This document shows positions 22,171 through 34,206 of a stretch of 64,000 bases of DNA, piece after piece. Position 1 is the stretch's first letter. Every line of letters starts with the position of its first letter. Source of the stretch: Xiphydria camelus (taxonomy: Eukaryota; Arthropoda; Insecta; Hymenoptera; Xiphydriidae); assembly GCA_963678675.1 (NCBI GenBank), contig OY783197.1:21123934-21187933 (forward strand), written 5' to 3'. Under the pieces are notes generated by a model that saw only the letters and a list, made by a program, of their open reading frames with translations, did no database searches and had not been told where the DNA came from. The translations under genes and the position numbers were made by a program.

Positions 22171-22981
22171 ATGAAAACCAATCCGCGCTGTGATAAATAT
22201 CATTATGTCGGGAGCTTTAAGACTCGTTATTAATCGAAATTAATCTCGGATTATCGAACTCGATAGGGAAAATCGAGATAAAATTGTTCCGGAAGAGTTC
22301 CGTCAGACGCGGGAAAAAAAAGGTAGTCATTTTCCTAGATAATTTCGCGGTGAGACGCGCCAATACAAGAGCAATTTTATCGCGTGCATCGCTTACCGCC
22401 CCGTTTCTTCGCACCTCCGGTGCAATGCAGGGTTGGTATCCGCGTGATGCTCTCTACCCGCTAGACCGTATTCCTCGCGCGCGACATATCGCTAGGATTT
22501 ATGACCAATAAAATAACTATAAGGATGGTTACATTGCCGAGTGAGCTCCGCGATCTATAGCACTATACGGTCTTGTGTTAGCGGCGGTCTAACATAGGTG
22601 GATTGTACAAAAGAGTCCTACACCTTCCGTCCGTGTACACCGTGCTATAAATATGCGTCGCCATCAAGTACTTTATGATAAGCGTATACCGAGTGAAGTT
22701 CACAGGTGCGCGCGCGTTTTATGTTCGCGACCAGGGGAACGAAACGTTCTGAAGAGACTCGAGTCCTCTTGGAGGCGGGAGAGTGCCGCGATAACATCGT
22801 TCTCAGTACTCGTTATTCGCGGGGTTGACGGTTATAAGTGTATCGCTTCCTCGGACCATGACGGTGCGGGGCTACTTCAATCGTCGCTGTGGCACGGGGT
22901 CATCTGTAGGAAGGAAAGGGGAAGTTGATCCTTACATTTTTGAAATCTAAAGATTACTCGCCATGGATAGTAACGGTTAGG
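22171..22981. other. Non-coding stretch
   Basis: Mixed composition. Open frames on both strands are short and unrecognised. No repeats seen. Confidence 0.4.
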
Positions 22982-23477
22982 TGCGCGGAGAAAAATAATC
23001 GCGTTAAAATGATAAAGCGCATCTAGTTAAACACGTTTAATTATTCTGACCAAAATACTGATTAGTACAACCAAATATTCTACCAAGTAATTCTAACCAA
23101 ATGTTTATTATTTCAAGCAATTGTTTCCAACGCACTGAGAAAAATAATTTGGTTAATTTATCCGAAATCTTCGAGACGATAACCAAATTGTTTGGTGAAA
23201 TGTGGATCTTCCATCTGTTTGGTTAAACTGATCACTTTTTGATTAGAATAACTAAAAATTTGGTTAGAAAAACTAAATACGTGGTTAGAATAACTAGATG
23301 TTTGGTCAACTGACCAGTATTTTTATTAGGATAATTAAACGCAATCAACTAGATGCGTTTTTTTCATTTTAACCTAATTATTTTTCTCAGTGCAGATGGA
23401 GGATCCATATTTCATCAAACGGTTTGGTCATCGTCTTCAGAATCTTGGTTAAATTGACCATGCTATGTTTCTCAGTG
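22982..23477 (+). mobile_element. MITE family A copy 6, split by another family A copy
   Basis: Left part 22982-23132 (GAGAAAAATAATCGCG, TTAAAATGATAAAGCGC, TTATTCTGACC) and right part 23393-23477 (CAGATGGAGGATCCATATTT to TTTCTCAGTG) form one element in plus orientation. Confidence 0.75.
23133..23392 (-). mobile_element. MITE family A copy 7, nested in copy 6
   Basis: CACTGAGAAAAATAATTTGG to CTAATTATTTTTCTCAGTG, complete at 260 bp and in the opposite orientation to its host. The GGATCC block reads GGATCT here. Confidence 0.85.
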
Positions 23478-23995
23478 TGAGAGAAATTAGGCTCGCGGTG
23501 CTCTTTCACGGCTCCAACGAATGGCGAGGGTGGGTTAAATGCGAGATCGTATATTTGAGGGGCGACCGTCGCACGGTAAAGGACGAAACTTGCGTCGTTT
23601 CACACTCGAGTCCCATCCCCCGGAAGGATTCTCTTTTTCCCTCTCGCTCTGGCTTCTAATGGGGCTGCAGTTGGAATAGTTTCAGAAAAATGGCACCTAC
23701 TTTCCACCCCCGACGGGCAAACTTAAATAAAGGCGCGGATCAGGGGAGGATAAAACGATTTACCGCAGTGCACAGCGGATAACACAGCGGTACGGCGCAT
23801 TTACGTAACGTAATTCCGCACGCGCTATCTGCTGCCGGCGAAACGGGGCGGCGGGAAACTTCGCGGGTCCCAAAGAGCGCGCGGCGCTTTATTTCTTGGT
23901 GATTTTTTCCTTCGCGCCCCGATAAACTGGGGTTCCCTGCGAATTTGCGAAGGGCGAAACGCGAGACGAAATCTGCCGCCAGGCAGTGGCGTTCC
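23478..23995. other. CpG-rich non-coding stretch
   Basis: No gene or repeat recognised. Confidence 0.4.
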
Positions 23996-23997
23996 TA

Positions 23998-24116
23998 CTC
24001 TGGGAAAAATAACCTGGTAAGTTTAACCAAATCCTGGAAACCATAACCAAACCGTTTAGTGAAATATGGATCCTCTCTCCATCTGTTTGATTAAACTATT
24101 TTCTGGTTAGAATAGC
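23998..24116 (-). mobile_element. MITE family A copy 8, truncated half
   Basis: TA, CTCTGGGAAAAATAACCTGG, GGATCC at 24068, then stops at GGTTAGAATAGC where copy 9 begins. The missing half is not found beyond copy 9. Confidence 0.75.
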
Positions 24117-24118
24117 TA

Positions 24119-24375
24119 CATTGGAAAAATAACTTGGTCAATCTAACCAAAATCCTGGAAATGATGACCAAACTGTTTGGTGGAATATGGATCCTCCATC
24201 TGTTTGATTAAACTGACCAATTTTTGATTAGAATAACTAAATATTTCGTTGGAATAACTAAACATTTGGTTAGAATAAATAAATATTTGATTCAACTGAC
24301 TAGTATTTTGGTTAGAATAATTAAACACGTTTAAGTAGACGCGTTTTGTCATTTTAACTAATTTATTTTTGTCAG
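24119..24375 (-). mobile_element. MITE family A copy 9, complete, abutting copy 8
   Basis: TA (24117-24118), CATTGGAAAAATAACTTGGT to TTATTTTTGTCAG, with GGATCC at 24190. Same orientation as copy 8. Confidence 0.85.
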
Positions 24376-25084
24376 TATAAGCCTACTAAATCGCGTTCTA
24401 AATTTTGTTCGCACCCCTATGAGGAAAAAATATTTGAAAAGTACAGCGACACTTCCGATTCTGCTAACAGTGACGACGAAAATTGACTGCGTGATGGCAA
24501 CCGGACTAAAAAAATCTCTCCAAATAAAACGAACATTTCACTAATCGTATATTAAATAATAAAAATGTCGACGCGACTATCCCTGCAGTATTCGTGCTCG
24601 CGTTGACAAAATTGTCGGCGCCATGCAAAATCCTACGGTCGACGTTACTGCAGTTACACGGTGGATAATTCAGAACGGCGTAATCGAATATGCAATTTCG
24701 CCGAACGCCAAACAAAACCGAAGCCACGATTTAAACAAACGCGCGTATGTATAGGTACGCGCACACATACGCACAGCGGAGATTCATGCCGCAAATTGGA
24801 TGACGCTGCGTGACCGGTCGTGCATTCAGCGAGTACACATGTTGTGCTTGTCGTCGAACAATGCATCCCTGATCAGTCGATGAAACGAATCATAAATGAT
24901 CGATAAATCAGCCGTGCAAATAACGCGCGCCCGCCCGTGTGTGGCTACGGTATTGCGACTGACTGGCTGTACATTTCGGCGAATCCGTATACGCAATATC
25001 GTTGAATATCCCCCGGGAGAAAAATAGTACACGACGCAATTATTGTCAGGAAATCGAGTCACACGTCCGCGCATGTGATCTCCT
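24376..25084. other. Non-coding stretch; short acidic Ser/Asp-rich frame
   Basis: At 24418-24486 one plus-strand frame reads YEEKIFEKYSDTSDSANS then DDEN and a stop. This is the kind of acidic start seen in some transposases and nuclear proteins, but it is too short to assign. Nothing else recognised. Confidence 0.25.
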
Positions 25085-25573
25085 AGGGTGTTTAACAATT
25101 AGAGATGATAAATTTCCATGATATCTCTACGATTTCCCAGGCTACACTGAGAAAAATAGTTGCTGGGGTGCCAAAGAATATTTTCTTCGATCAGAAACAT
25201 GATATATGATAATTCCAGGACCGAGCCATGATTTTCTCCGTTCAAGAAAATGTTTGATAGGCTCGAGTATTTTTTATTTTCGCGCAGGAAGGATTTCTTT
25301 CCTCACGAAGGTATCCTTGAATCGAGAATATATAATTTTTGACCAAGAAAATGTATTCTTGAAGATATTCAAGATCACATGTTCTTACATTTTTTGACAC
25401 CAGCAATTATTTCTCTCAGTTTAGAACCTATCCGGCACCCCGAGATCATATGAATATTATTATAATTAATAATTTGTTTACAGTTTAAAATTTTCATACT
25501 TTTAAAAATTCTATCGTATTTCTATATTTCCATATGCAACAAATTCCATGACATTTCCAGTATCACTGGACAC
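25085..25573. repeat. Probable old inverted-repeat element X, interrupted by D copy 2
   Basis: The left edge has GGGTGTTTAACAATTAGAG and AATTTCCATGATAT; the right edge, inverted, has AGTGTCCAGTG and GGAAATGTCATGGAATTTG. A fragment at about 42160-42240 has the related words CCCTGACAATTTC and GCTGGACACC. Pairing is degenerate, so this is tentative. Confidence 0.35.
25145..25421 (+). mobile_element. MITE family D copy 2
   Basis: TA, CACTGAGAAAAATAGTTGCT to TTATTTCTCTCAGTT, TA. It shares GGCTCGAGTA, TATCCTTGA and GACACCAGCAATTATT with copy 1. Confidence 0.8.
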
Positions 25574-28500
25574 TGTATTGCCACCCCGACGCATCATCGC
25601 GTCCGGGTAGCGTTAACCGATAACGAACACTCGTATGCACTACCCGCAGCATCCGCTCATTTTCCAAGCTGCAACAAAATCTTGCCGTGTGTTCCCTCCC
25701 ACCTTTCTTCTCGCCGGTCGACGCGTAACTTGCCCGACGATCTGGCATCGTCGAATCCACGAAACTCCTCCACTGTTGATCGGAATTTTCGACAATCGGT
25801 GAACAAAGTTCATCGATCCCCGACGCGACCACGCGTCACTGCCGCGGCGCGCGCGCACGCAATCTCGCTTCCTCTCTCGGCCGATGTCGAATCGGGGAAG
25901 AAACCTTTTTCTCTCCCCGAGAAGCCCTGCGTAATAACGATCGCACCGGGCACCGACACACGCGCGCGAGTCGATAGCCAATTTCTTCGATGTCCGATAT
26001 AATACACCCGGCAACGTTGGCCGCGAGGGTAATCTCGTTTTTATCGGGTCCCACAAAACCCTCCAATTAGTCCGCATAACATTACCGTAATTATGTACCC
26101 ACCTATACAGCGGATGCGCGCCGCGCGATAGGCTTAACGTCTTGCCAAATATCCAATCGCTTTTTTAGGAGAGTTCGACCGAATTATAAGTTCGCCTTTT
26201 TCCTCCCCGCGCGATCGGTACGCGGGATTACATCGAAGCGGGGGTTAGGGGTGGAGCGGAATCGACGCAGATCACCCGGGGGGCTCGATTCTGTGACGGA
26301 TAAGGGAATGATTTTTCTGGTATTCTAGAATTATGATAATAATTGTGTTTTCAGTAACGTGGTGATGTAATAACGGTCCGCCAGGTGCGACGGATGATGC
26401 GATAAAATCGTTTCCCGTTAATAACGCGTTCGTTAAACGCTGGATGCCGTGCCACGAGGTTGTCGCGTGGCAACGTCATCGTCGACGACGCACACTGCAA
26501 ATCTACGCTCACTCTGAAGTGTGTAAAATAAACGTTTTAGTGTGTTAGCGATACCAAGGGAAAGGGAAAAATCGCGAGTTTTAGAGTGAAAAGGGACAAA
26601 GTTAAAAAAATAGGGGAATAAAGGGGAATAGGAGACACACTGTGAAGCCTGTAATACGCCGAAACGTCTAATATAGAGTATTCATTTGATGTATTTTGAC
26701 ATACTAATTTCAAGATCTGAACTGCATTACATTTCTAACGCGGAATTTCTCTACGTACCTATTCAAATGTAACAAAAAATGCAAAACGCGCTAAGTAAAT
26801 TAAAATCAACACACTCTTAAAATGTGCAAAAAGTGACTACAGTGAATTACACACGTTAAATAAATTATTATAAAACGAATAAGATTTGCAGTGGCCTCGC
26901 TAGCTTATCTGGACACGCGACACGGCAAAGGATCGAATCCCGGACGCTTATTATCGACCGAGGGAATGCGAGACCTTCCGTGAGATCGTAACTCGGTCGA
27001 TTACCCTCTCCGCGTTCGACGAAACAAGATATTATATCGCTTCAGAGAGCGGCTCTTTCGACTATAGCGGATTGTACGACTTCTTTGCGCCTTAAACGAC
27101 GTGTATTACCGGGGACAACTCGAAGAACCCCGCATTCTTCCACGTCCGACGAATGCACCGACCATGTAGAAGCCCGTACACGGGCGCGCGCTCGATGCAT
27201 TACACGAGATTGAAGAAAGTGCGCCAGCAAACTAAACCTCTCCACAGCCTTCGCGCGGCGGCTCTGCAAAAGTCCCGCGACCATTCGCCAGCTGTTTATA
27301 TTATTAGCCTATCGACTTGCGAGAATCCGACAGAGCCGAAGGTCCGTGCGAGGACCCGCGGAGGATGCTATATAACGCGACGGCCCCGATGCGATCGGTG
27401 CGCGCGTATTACGTTAGAAGCAAAATAAAATTACTCGAAACTCTCTCTCGGAATTCGGCGGCAGCCCGTTCAGTGGCCCGAGATGCGCGCGCGAGCGCCT
27501 CTAGATCGCAGTCACGTTCATCAGGCCTGGCCCGCTCGCGGATGGCCGGCCTCCGATAGCATTATATTCCGGATACCCCTCGCCTGTACAAGCGCCAGCA
27601 TCGCGCCTCGCAGCGCCGCGCGGCAACTTTAAACAGTGGAAACTCATTATTCTCGCGCGTTCTCGGCATTACGGCGGTTGTTGATTCCGCAGCGATGCCC
27701 CCACCTCCAAACCGAGCGAGGAGGAACGACGCGCTCTCCTTGCCGACTCTGCGGGATGGGTCCGCTAGATAGCGCGGCAATTTTGACCGTCAAGCAGCGG
27801 GAGGGGAGCCCGCGTCACAGATTCGCTTCTCTCGGCAGCGAACAAGATATCGTTCCGGCGGTCGGGCATGCGATATCTCCTCCGGCCGGTTTACAAAGTA
27901 TAAGCGGAATTTATTAACGAAGAGAGGTAAACGTCGCGAGAAGGGGCCGGTCATCTCTCTTTCTCCGCCGGAGTTTATACATCCACTCGATTAGCACTCG
28001 GGCCGTATTTCGCTTTCAGCGTGGCGGTTTTATCTGCGTAATGATATCTTTCAGCGTGCACTCGGGGGTCTGCCTCCGTTGCTCGCCGAATTCCACGACG
28101 GAGAGTGGCTCCTCGTCGTTGGTGGAAGGTGAGACCCGGGGCTTGGGCTGTTGTGGAAGACTCGCGGCGCGTTCTCCTCGGGAGCGAGTATGCGTACGGT
28201 CTATAACGCGACTTTGGCGTCGATAAGGCGCGGGATCGCTATTCGACTCGCATGGAAGGAGCCGAACGATAATTTTACAGCGCGCGGCTAGATTCACGGG
28301 CGGATTATAACTCAAATTGTAAAAGACGGTCGTAAACGGGACGATAAAAGTCGGCGGGTGCTTCGATTCCACGTCGGATGCTGTAAGTATAAAAGCGTCA
28401 CGGGAGCCTATAGATAGTGCGTAAAGGAGAATCGTCGCGGACAGCGGAGGAAGCTGTGGGGTGGGTTAGAAAATATTTAAAGCCCCGCGAGAGTAGGTTT

Positions 28501-28602
28501 TTCGATAAAACGAAATACTTTCCTCTTGTTACTCCGCGTGATACTTTTCGATGAAGAACTGATAAAATTACTCATATTTCGACGTGTTCTTCTCACGCGG
28601 TT
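25574..28602. other. Long CpG-rich stretch without recognised gene
   Basis: Several overlapping open frames on both strands (e.g. 25640-26077 minus, 27153-27428 plus) are Arg-rich and unrecognised. One frame at 28016-28372 (minus) ends in a segment with more protein-like composition (EEPLSVVEFGEQRRQTPE). A possible acceptor (TCTTCCACAACAG) precedes that segment, so a small terminal exon is conceivable. AT-rich DNA at 26500-26900 carries a purine block resembling 10700-10800. Confidence 0.3.
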
Positions 28603-28732
28603 AAAAAGGATTGGTAAAAAGTCATGTGAGAACCCAGGAATTTTTACAGTTATCCCAGTAACAGGGCTCCTCGAGGTGAAACGTTGAAATTTCCAATAGA
28701 CCACAGCGTAATTTTTACAGTTCGTAATAGTA

Positions 28733-29071
28733 CACTGAGAAAAATATTTTGTTCAATTTAACCAAAATCCTGGAGAGGATGACCAAACCGTTCGATGAAA
28801 TATGAATTCTTCATCTATTTGATTAAACTGACTACTTTTTGGTTAGAATAACTAAACATTTGATTGGATTAACTAAACATTTTGCTAGAGGGAGACTGGG
28901 GTAAATTGATGTACGAAGGTGACCCCTTGTTACCAATTTCACGTATCAACTTATCCCGGTCTCCCCTAACTAAATATTTGGTTCAACTGATCAGTAACTT
29001 GATTAGAATAACTAAACGTGTTTAACTAGATACGTTTTTTTCTCATTTTAACTGAATTATTTTTCTCAGTA
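28733..29071 (-). mobile_element. MITE family A copy 10, nested in H and itself interrupted
   Basis: TA, CACTGAGAAAAATATTTTGT to GAATTATTTTTCTCAGTA, TA. All inverted family blocks are present (GAATTC replaces GGATCC), split by the 79 bp element at 28888-28966. Confidence 0.8.
28888..28966. mobile_element. 79 bp miniature element (family I) inside A copy 10
   Basis: GAGGGAGACTGGGGTAAATT at the left, inverse GGGGAGACCGGGATAAGTTG at the right, with TA at 28886-28887 and 28967-28968. About 24 bp of each end pair. One of the smallest complete inverted-repeat insertions in the window. Confidence 0.75.
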
Positions 29072-29164
29072 TATAAATATTAGTTTATGCGGTAAAAATT
29101 ACCAATTTCCGTTAATATGTATAGAGTGCTTCCGTATTCATACTGTTACGAACTGTAAAAAGTA

Positions 29165-29370
29165 CACCGAGAAAAAAATGTACATATGACAAACATTTTG
29201 GACACAACTGCTCCAGTGTTATAATCGGCACCAGTTGTATATAATTACCGCGACAATTCTTTTATTCCAGTAACTAAAAGTAGTTACAACTATAAAAACA
29301 GGTACTGATTACCAAACTAGAGCAGTTGAGTTCAAAATAGTTGTCACAATTATATTTCTTTCTTTCAGTC
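29165..29370. mobile_element. MITE family J, nested in H copy 3
   Basis: TA, CACCGAGAAAAAAATGTACA at the left and TTTCTTTCTTTCAGTC, TA at the right. Inner arms share ACAACTGCTC / GAGCAGTTG. Confidence 0.75.
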
Positions 29371-29460
29371 TACGCTGTCTACTGAAAAATGCAATGTTTC
29401 ACCTCGAGGAGCCCGGTAACTGGGAGATTCGCTGTCAAAATTACTAATCCTTTTTCTCCG

Positions 29461-30713
29461 TACAGAAATAAAAATTCAATCGAACGATTGCTTTACCAAA
29501 CACGTGATCGCGGCTCGGGGGGGGTGACGCGTAACTCGCGTTTACATATCGTCGTGCCTCGCACGCGTATAAATATGTACACCCCGAGAAGGAGAAGCTT
29601 CACCGACTCGAGTAGTACAGCTTAAAACAGCCGTGCGCGAGCTCGGTTTACCGGTAAACCGCGAAGGTGTTCAACCTGCCGATTCCTCGCGAGCTTCCGC
29701 GAAGTCGACGGGCGACAATAGCAACGACAACATCGCGACAGCTTCGGCAGACAGCGAACAATGGTCATCCGGCGCGCGTGCGATAAGTTCGAAACAAACG
29801 ATCCACTATTCATGGCCCGTCGTGGACGCTACACCGCGGCAGCAGACGAATGTACCTATCCCGCGGCTCGAACTCCCCGGCGCTCGCGTCCCTTTTCTCC
29901 CGTCACAATGGAAACAATTACGCTCCTTACGAGCGGTTACCGGGAACCTTTCAAGCATTTCAAACGCCTTTCATCGAACGACGCGAATTTCATTTCCTCC
30001 GCGCGCCGCGCCGTCGGCCGTCCATTATACGCGTGAGACCCCCCCGCCGGTGCACGCGTTCCGCCGTATCATCCGGTTAATGACAAGAGCGCACGCCGCG
30101 ACGGAGATTTAACTGGAAACGGCCATTAACGTCGGCGTTGCTCTCGAGATCTATTCGCCGGTTCGTCGAGTTTCCGATCTCGGCGACTGCGCGCGAACGG
30201 TGATTCGCTTCGCCCTCCTCTTATCGGTTCTGCACGATGGATAAACACTCGTCGCTCAGACGAGTAGAGCGCGCCTTCGCCACTGCTATGCATCGCCGCG
30301 GCTACTGCAGCGAGTTCGCTCGTTGCAACGTCACTCGGAGAGTGCGCGCGGCTACCCAGAAGAACCGAGAGAGAGAGAGAGGGCTCTAACTTTACATCCT
30401 GTGTAATGCGAGTGCTGCGCGAGAGTGCTCGCATGCGCGCTCCCGTACATATAAGGGAGTGAGTTGGCAATACCAACCGAAGGAATTCAGTGTTTGTCTT
30501 CGCGGTCGAGGTGTTTGCCTTGCAGCGTGCGCGCCTCGAGCGCGGACCGATGCGAAATGATTTTATTAACTCGAGATAAGAGATCGATGCGACCGCGCGT
30601 CGGTCGGACCGAATTGTTTAACCGGGGCAATCGTATCGAACGTCCGTTGCCTTCGAACGTCTATTTTTATCGCTATTCTTTCGTTCGAAGAAGCTATAGC
30701 TACAAACTCTACA
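29461..30713. other. CpG-rich non-coding stretch
   Basis: Open on several frames of both strands because of CG richness (e.g. 29633-30112 plus). A short GA run lies at 30366-30380. No gene recognised. Confidence 0.4.
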
Positions 30714-31213
30714 CACTGGAAAAAAAAACTTGGTTAAAATGACAAAAAGCATCTGGTTAAACGAGTCAAGTTATTCTAACCAAAATACTAGTAAGTTGAA
30801 CCAAATATTTAGTTATTGTAATTGCATACCGAAAAAATAGTTTATTTGTACCTAGTTAATAAATGTTTGCTCGAATATGACGAAATAAACGTTTTATTGA
30901 ATCAAGTAAATATTTGTTAACTATTACGATATTCATCAGATCCTTCGAGGCAACCATTAGAATGAAAAATAAAGATTTTAATAATTAACATAATATATTT
31001 TCTTGTCATAACGAAATAATACTTATTTCGCCGTATTTGACATTACATTTATTAGGCAATTATTATTAATAAACTGTCTTTTCAGTGCATGTTCAATTAT
31101 TCTAACGAGAAAATGGTCAATTTAACCAAACAGATGGATCCATATTTGACTGAGCGATTTTTTTTATGGTCTCCAGGTTTTTGTTTCGACTGACCAGTTG
31201 ATCTTTCTCAGTG
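30714..31213 (+). mobile_element. MITE family A copy 11, split by P copy 1
   Basis: CACTGGAAAAAAAAACTTGG, TTAAAATGACAAAAAGCATC and TTATTCTAACC at the left; TTCAATTATTCTAACGAG, GGATCC (31135) and CTTTCTCAGTG, TA at the right. Confidence 0.8.
30829..31087 (-). mobile_element. MITE family P copy 1, nested in A copy 11
   Basis: CCGAAAAAATAGTTTATT at the left and AATAAACTGTCTTTTCAGTG at the right, flanked by GCAT on both sides. It aligns inverted with the copies at 41519 and 54804. Confidence 0.75.
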
Positions 31214-31215
31214 TA

Positions 31216-33450
31216 GTTTCCGATTCTAAATAGGCGTGGCAATGAAATTCTAACTACTCCATCCGCACGCGGTACACGAGACGCGCCTCTCGGCTCCCGC
31301 GAGCGCGGTCGCCGATAAATCAGTAGACTTTGACGTGCGAGCAAGGGAGAAATTTATGGCGATCAAATACTCCGCTCCCCTGCTGCGTCCGCGGGACGTG
31401 GGACGGTGCGTGAGGAACGACCGTCGAAGGAAGGCTTCGACACGTTTCAGGCTCTATTTCGTCGGTCGCTGATGCGAGGTACAAGTGTATACAGAGAGGC
31501 AGACGTCTTGCCCGCGATGAGCGCAAATATAACCCGGTGAGCGTGCGGCTCGTAAAATCAACAGTCCGTTTCGCTCGCGAATTTACGTATGGCGAATCGT
31601 GTGTTCGGAGATGACGTCTCGAGGCTTCGATTCGAATCGATTCCGAGCGCCTTCTTTCGAAGCGGCTTGAATACCGAAATAGGACCACGCTGTTCGGATG
31701 CTATAATCGTTAGAGAAAATCGAACGCGGGTAATTCGTGTATTTGCTGTTTTTGCGGAAAAGAACGATCGTTCGATACGGTGGTGAGCAGCGAGGCGTTA
31801 CACGTGGTATATTTACACTCGTAATAGGCGTTCGACGAATGATACTACTTCCGCAAATTGGATATTGCGACACCGCAAAGGTATTGTGGCATGTAGTTTC
31901 TACGTTACCTACACGTGCAAATACGTACTCGCTATTGATCGCGATTAGCAAATGGGAGAGAAGGTCGAATGAAAGGGACATTTTTGTATAAGACAATATA
32001 ACAAATATATTAACCTAAAAAACTATTCTAGCTCCAGTTGGCAATATTAGAGATGTTGCTTATCCGACGATAACAATACATATTAACAATAAGCTTCTCG
32101 CTATGTTTATTTGCCTTATTTTTAATTTGTTAAAAAAGCGCGTTTTGTCCCTTCCATAAGTCGGTCGTATTGAAAGGAATAGTCTAATAAAACTTATAAT
32201 TCTCATGGCATTCCTCTAAATTATCAAACAAATTGTGAACTCTGTGCTCATTAAAACTTGTTCAAATAATGAATTATTTTTGAAAATCCCTTGAGCCAAT
32301 CAGAGTTAGCCTCTTGCTTTGCTTTTCATAAAGCAGATAAGACTTTTTCAAGTTTCACGACATACCGCTATACTAGTTCTCTGACCAGCTTAGTATTCAT
32401 TCCTTAACACATTATTGCCGAGGTCTTTAGATAATTTGTAAGAGAATATTCTTCTTAAATTTGTACTGTGTCGCATTGATAAATATTACAACAAAATTAG
32501 AAGCCTCTGGTCTTTAAAGTTAAAACACAAAACAAAAGGTACCTAACATTTCACACTGTCGCTCATGAATAAGTATCTGTCCAAATGCAGTAATACAAAT
32601 ATCAATCAATAGTTATAGTACTTCAGAAAACGTTTTGGGAAAGCACCAAAAATGGTTGTAGTGCGAGACATTTTTTACCGCGTATCACCGCAAGTTCCAA
32701 AAAGGCAACTGCTTGAAGTTAGGCGTGGTTGAGCATGCATTATTGTTACGACGAAACAATAATGCTTTCGTTGTGGAGAGATCTTTCGACTTTAGATAAT
32801 TGCTGTGCCCCTTTCATCCCACCTCTCTCCTGGTAGATATGGCGAGTGCAGCGAAAATTGCATTAAAAAATTGGACAGAGATGTCATTCGGCGAGAGCCA
32901 AGGCGGAAAGAATTAAAAAAAAAATGCCAGCAACTCCTCGAGAAGAGCACGAATACCTCTGCCGGGTTCGAGAACCTCGCATTTATTAAAACGGAACGAT
33001 TTGACCGAGCTTCGCCTCTGGCGCTATTTTATACCCCTCCGCGCGGCGTGTTGATTCAACGCAGAGAGAATAACGAAGGCCTTCGACTCTCTTTCGCGCT
33101 ACGAGCCGCTCGCCGCGGCGCCTCCGAGAGCTGGGGATAATATTATTCCACCGCTACACAAAATTGATAGAGTTCGAACGCAATAATACTCCTCCAGCTG
33201 CGCGCCGTGATTCCTCGTGGCAATAAAACCAGATGTACCGCCGGTTTTACGTCTGCACGGAGTTAATGACACTTCGAGCGGCTTTTACAAGTAGGCGCGC
33301 ACGTTCGATGACTTTATAGCGGGATCAATTAATGCCAGTGGGGCTCGTCGAGACGGATACAGAAGAGACTCGATTCCTATACGCATTCATTTCGAAATTT
33401 ATCTTCTCGATATTCGTTGAAACTCTTTCCGCGCAAATAAGAACGAGCTG
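31216..33450. other. Non-coding stretch: CpG-rich, then AT-rich, then CpG-rich
   Basis: 31216-31990 and 32800-33320 are CpG-rich. 31990-32800 is AT-rich and contains a hairpin at 32737-32765 (11 bp stem GCATTATTGTT, 7-base loop). No gene recognised. Confidence 0.4.
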
Positions 33451-34206
33451 CACTGAAAAAAAAGTACCGATTCGCCGCGTAAAAAAAAGTACGGCTAAAG
33501 TATGTCTAAGAACATTTCGCAACTACATCCCGAGTAGAAGATAAGCTTGGCTTCCAGATTATTATTTTGGCCTATGGCAAGCGTTATCTGGGTTGCCCCA
33601 GTAGATATTTCCCCGTTAATGCCAAACGAGGGCATAATTAGAATTTAGTTGGGCATCCAAGTTAATTTTATCCCGGCTTTCCATGTTAATTCCAAGCTAC
33701 AATCCAGTTTGGATTCAACAGGACATCCACGATAATTTTATCTCAGCTTTCGCGTTAATTCCAAACGAGGGCCAAGTTAGGATTTATAGTTGGGCATCAA
33801 TGTTAATTGTATCCTAGCTTTCCCCATTAATCCCAAACTAGGACCCAGTTTGGACTTAAGTGCGCATTCATGATAATTTTATTTCGACCTTTCCCATTAA
33901 TTTCAAGTCAGAACAACCTATATTGGCTCAAGTTAGAACGGCCTGTGATATGATCCTGATTTTAAAAAAGTGGAACATTTCTATACAGGGCCAAGATAAC
34001 ATTGGCAAATTAATTTAATCCAATTTAGCGCCTAGAGAGAATTTCCACTTGAGTAATAGATGTCGCTACAGTAGCAATATCGTACTCTTATTCATGGGGT
34101 TATCTAGCTGTTGCGGCCTGACGATGCCACTGTAGTCACTTGAGACTACATTATCGCTTCGGCAACCAGGGGGACTGGTAAGCAGGGCCGCTCTGTTTCT
34201 TCAGTG
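33451..34206. mobile_element. Probable TIR element W carrying a 70 bp minisatellite
   Basis: CACTGAAAAAAAAG at the left and CTTCAGTG at the right, both flanked by TG, resemble the window's common terminal motif. Inside are four units of ~70 bp at 33615-33905. Inverted pairing beyond the terminal ~12 bp is weak, so the boundaries are tentative. Confidence 0.4.
33615..33905 (+). repeat. ~70 bp tandem repeat, four degenerate units
   Basis: GTTAAT or ATTAAT starts each unit, at 33615, 33685, 33754, 33825 and 33895 (partial), followed by CCAAAC-GAGG, CAGTTTGGATT-like, GGGCATC and TAATTTTATC-C-GCTTTCC. Units alternate slightly, with units 1 and 3 closest to each other. Confidence 0.8.

Larger units (their letters stand above)
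28603..29460. mobile_element. MITE family H copy 3, host of a multi-level nest
   Basis: Left part (28603-28730) has CCCAGTAACAGGGCTCCTCG and AGGTGAAACG. The middle part (29074-29162) has TATGCGGTAAAAATTACC and ACGAACTGTAAAAAG. The right part (29373-29460) has TTTCACCTCGAGGAGC and ends TAATCCTTTTTCTCCG before TA. Family A copy 10 and element J interrupt it. The left terminus is degraded. Confidence 0.75.

Noticed and set aside
26925..26955. GGATCGAATCCCG, tRNA T-loop-like
   Set aside because: No acceptor stem, D-arm or anticodon arm can be folded around it.
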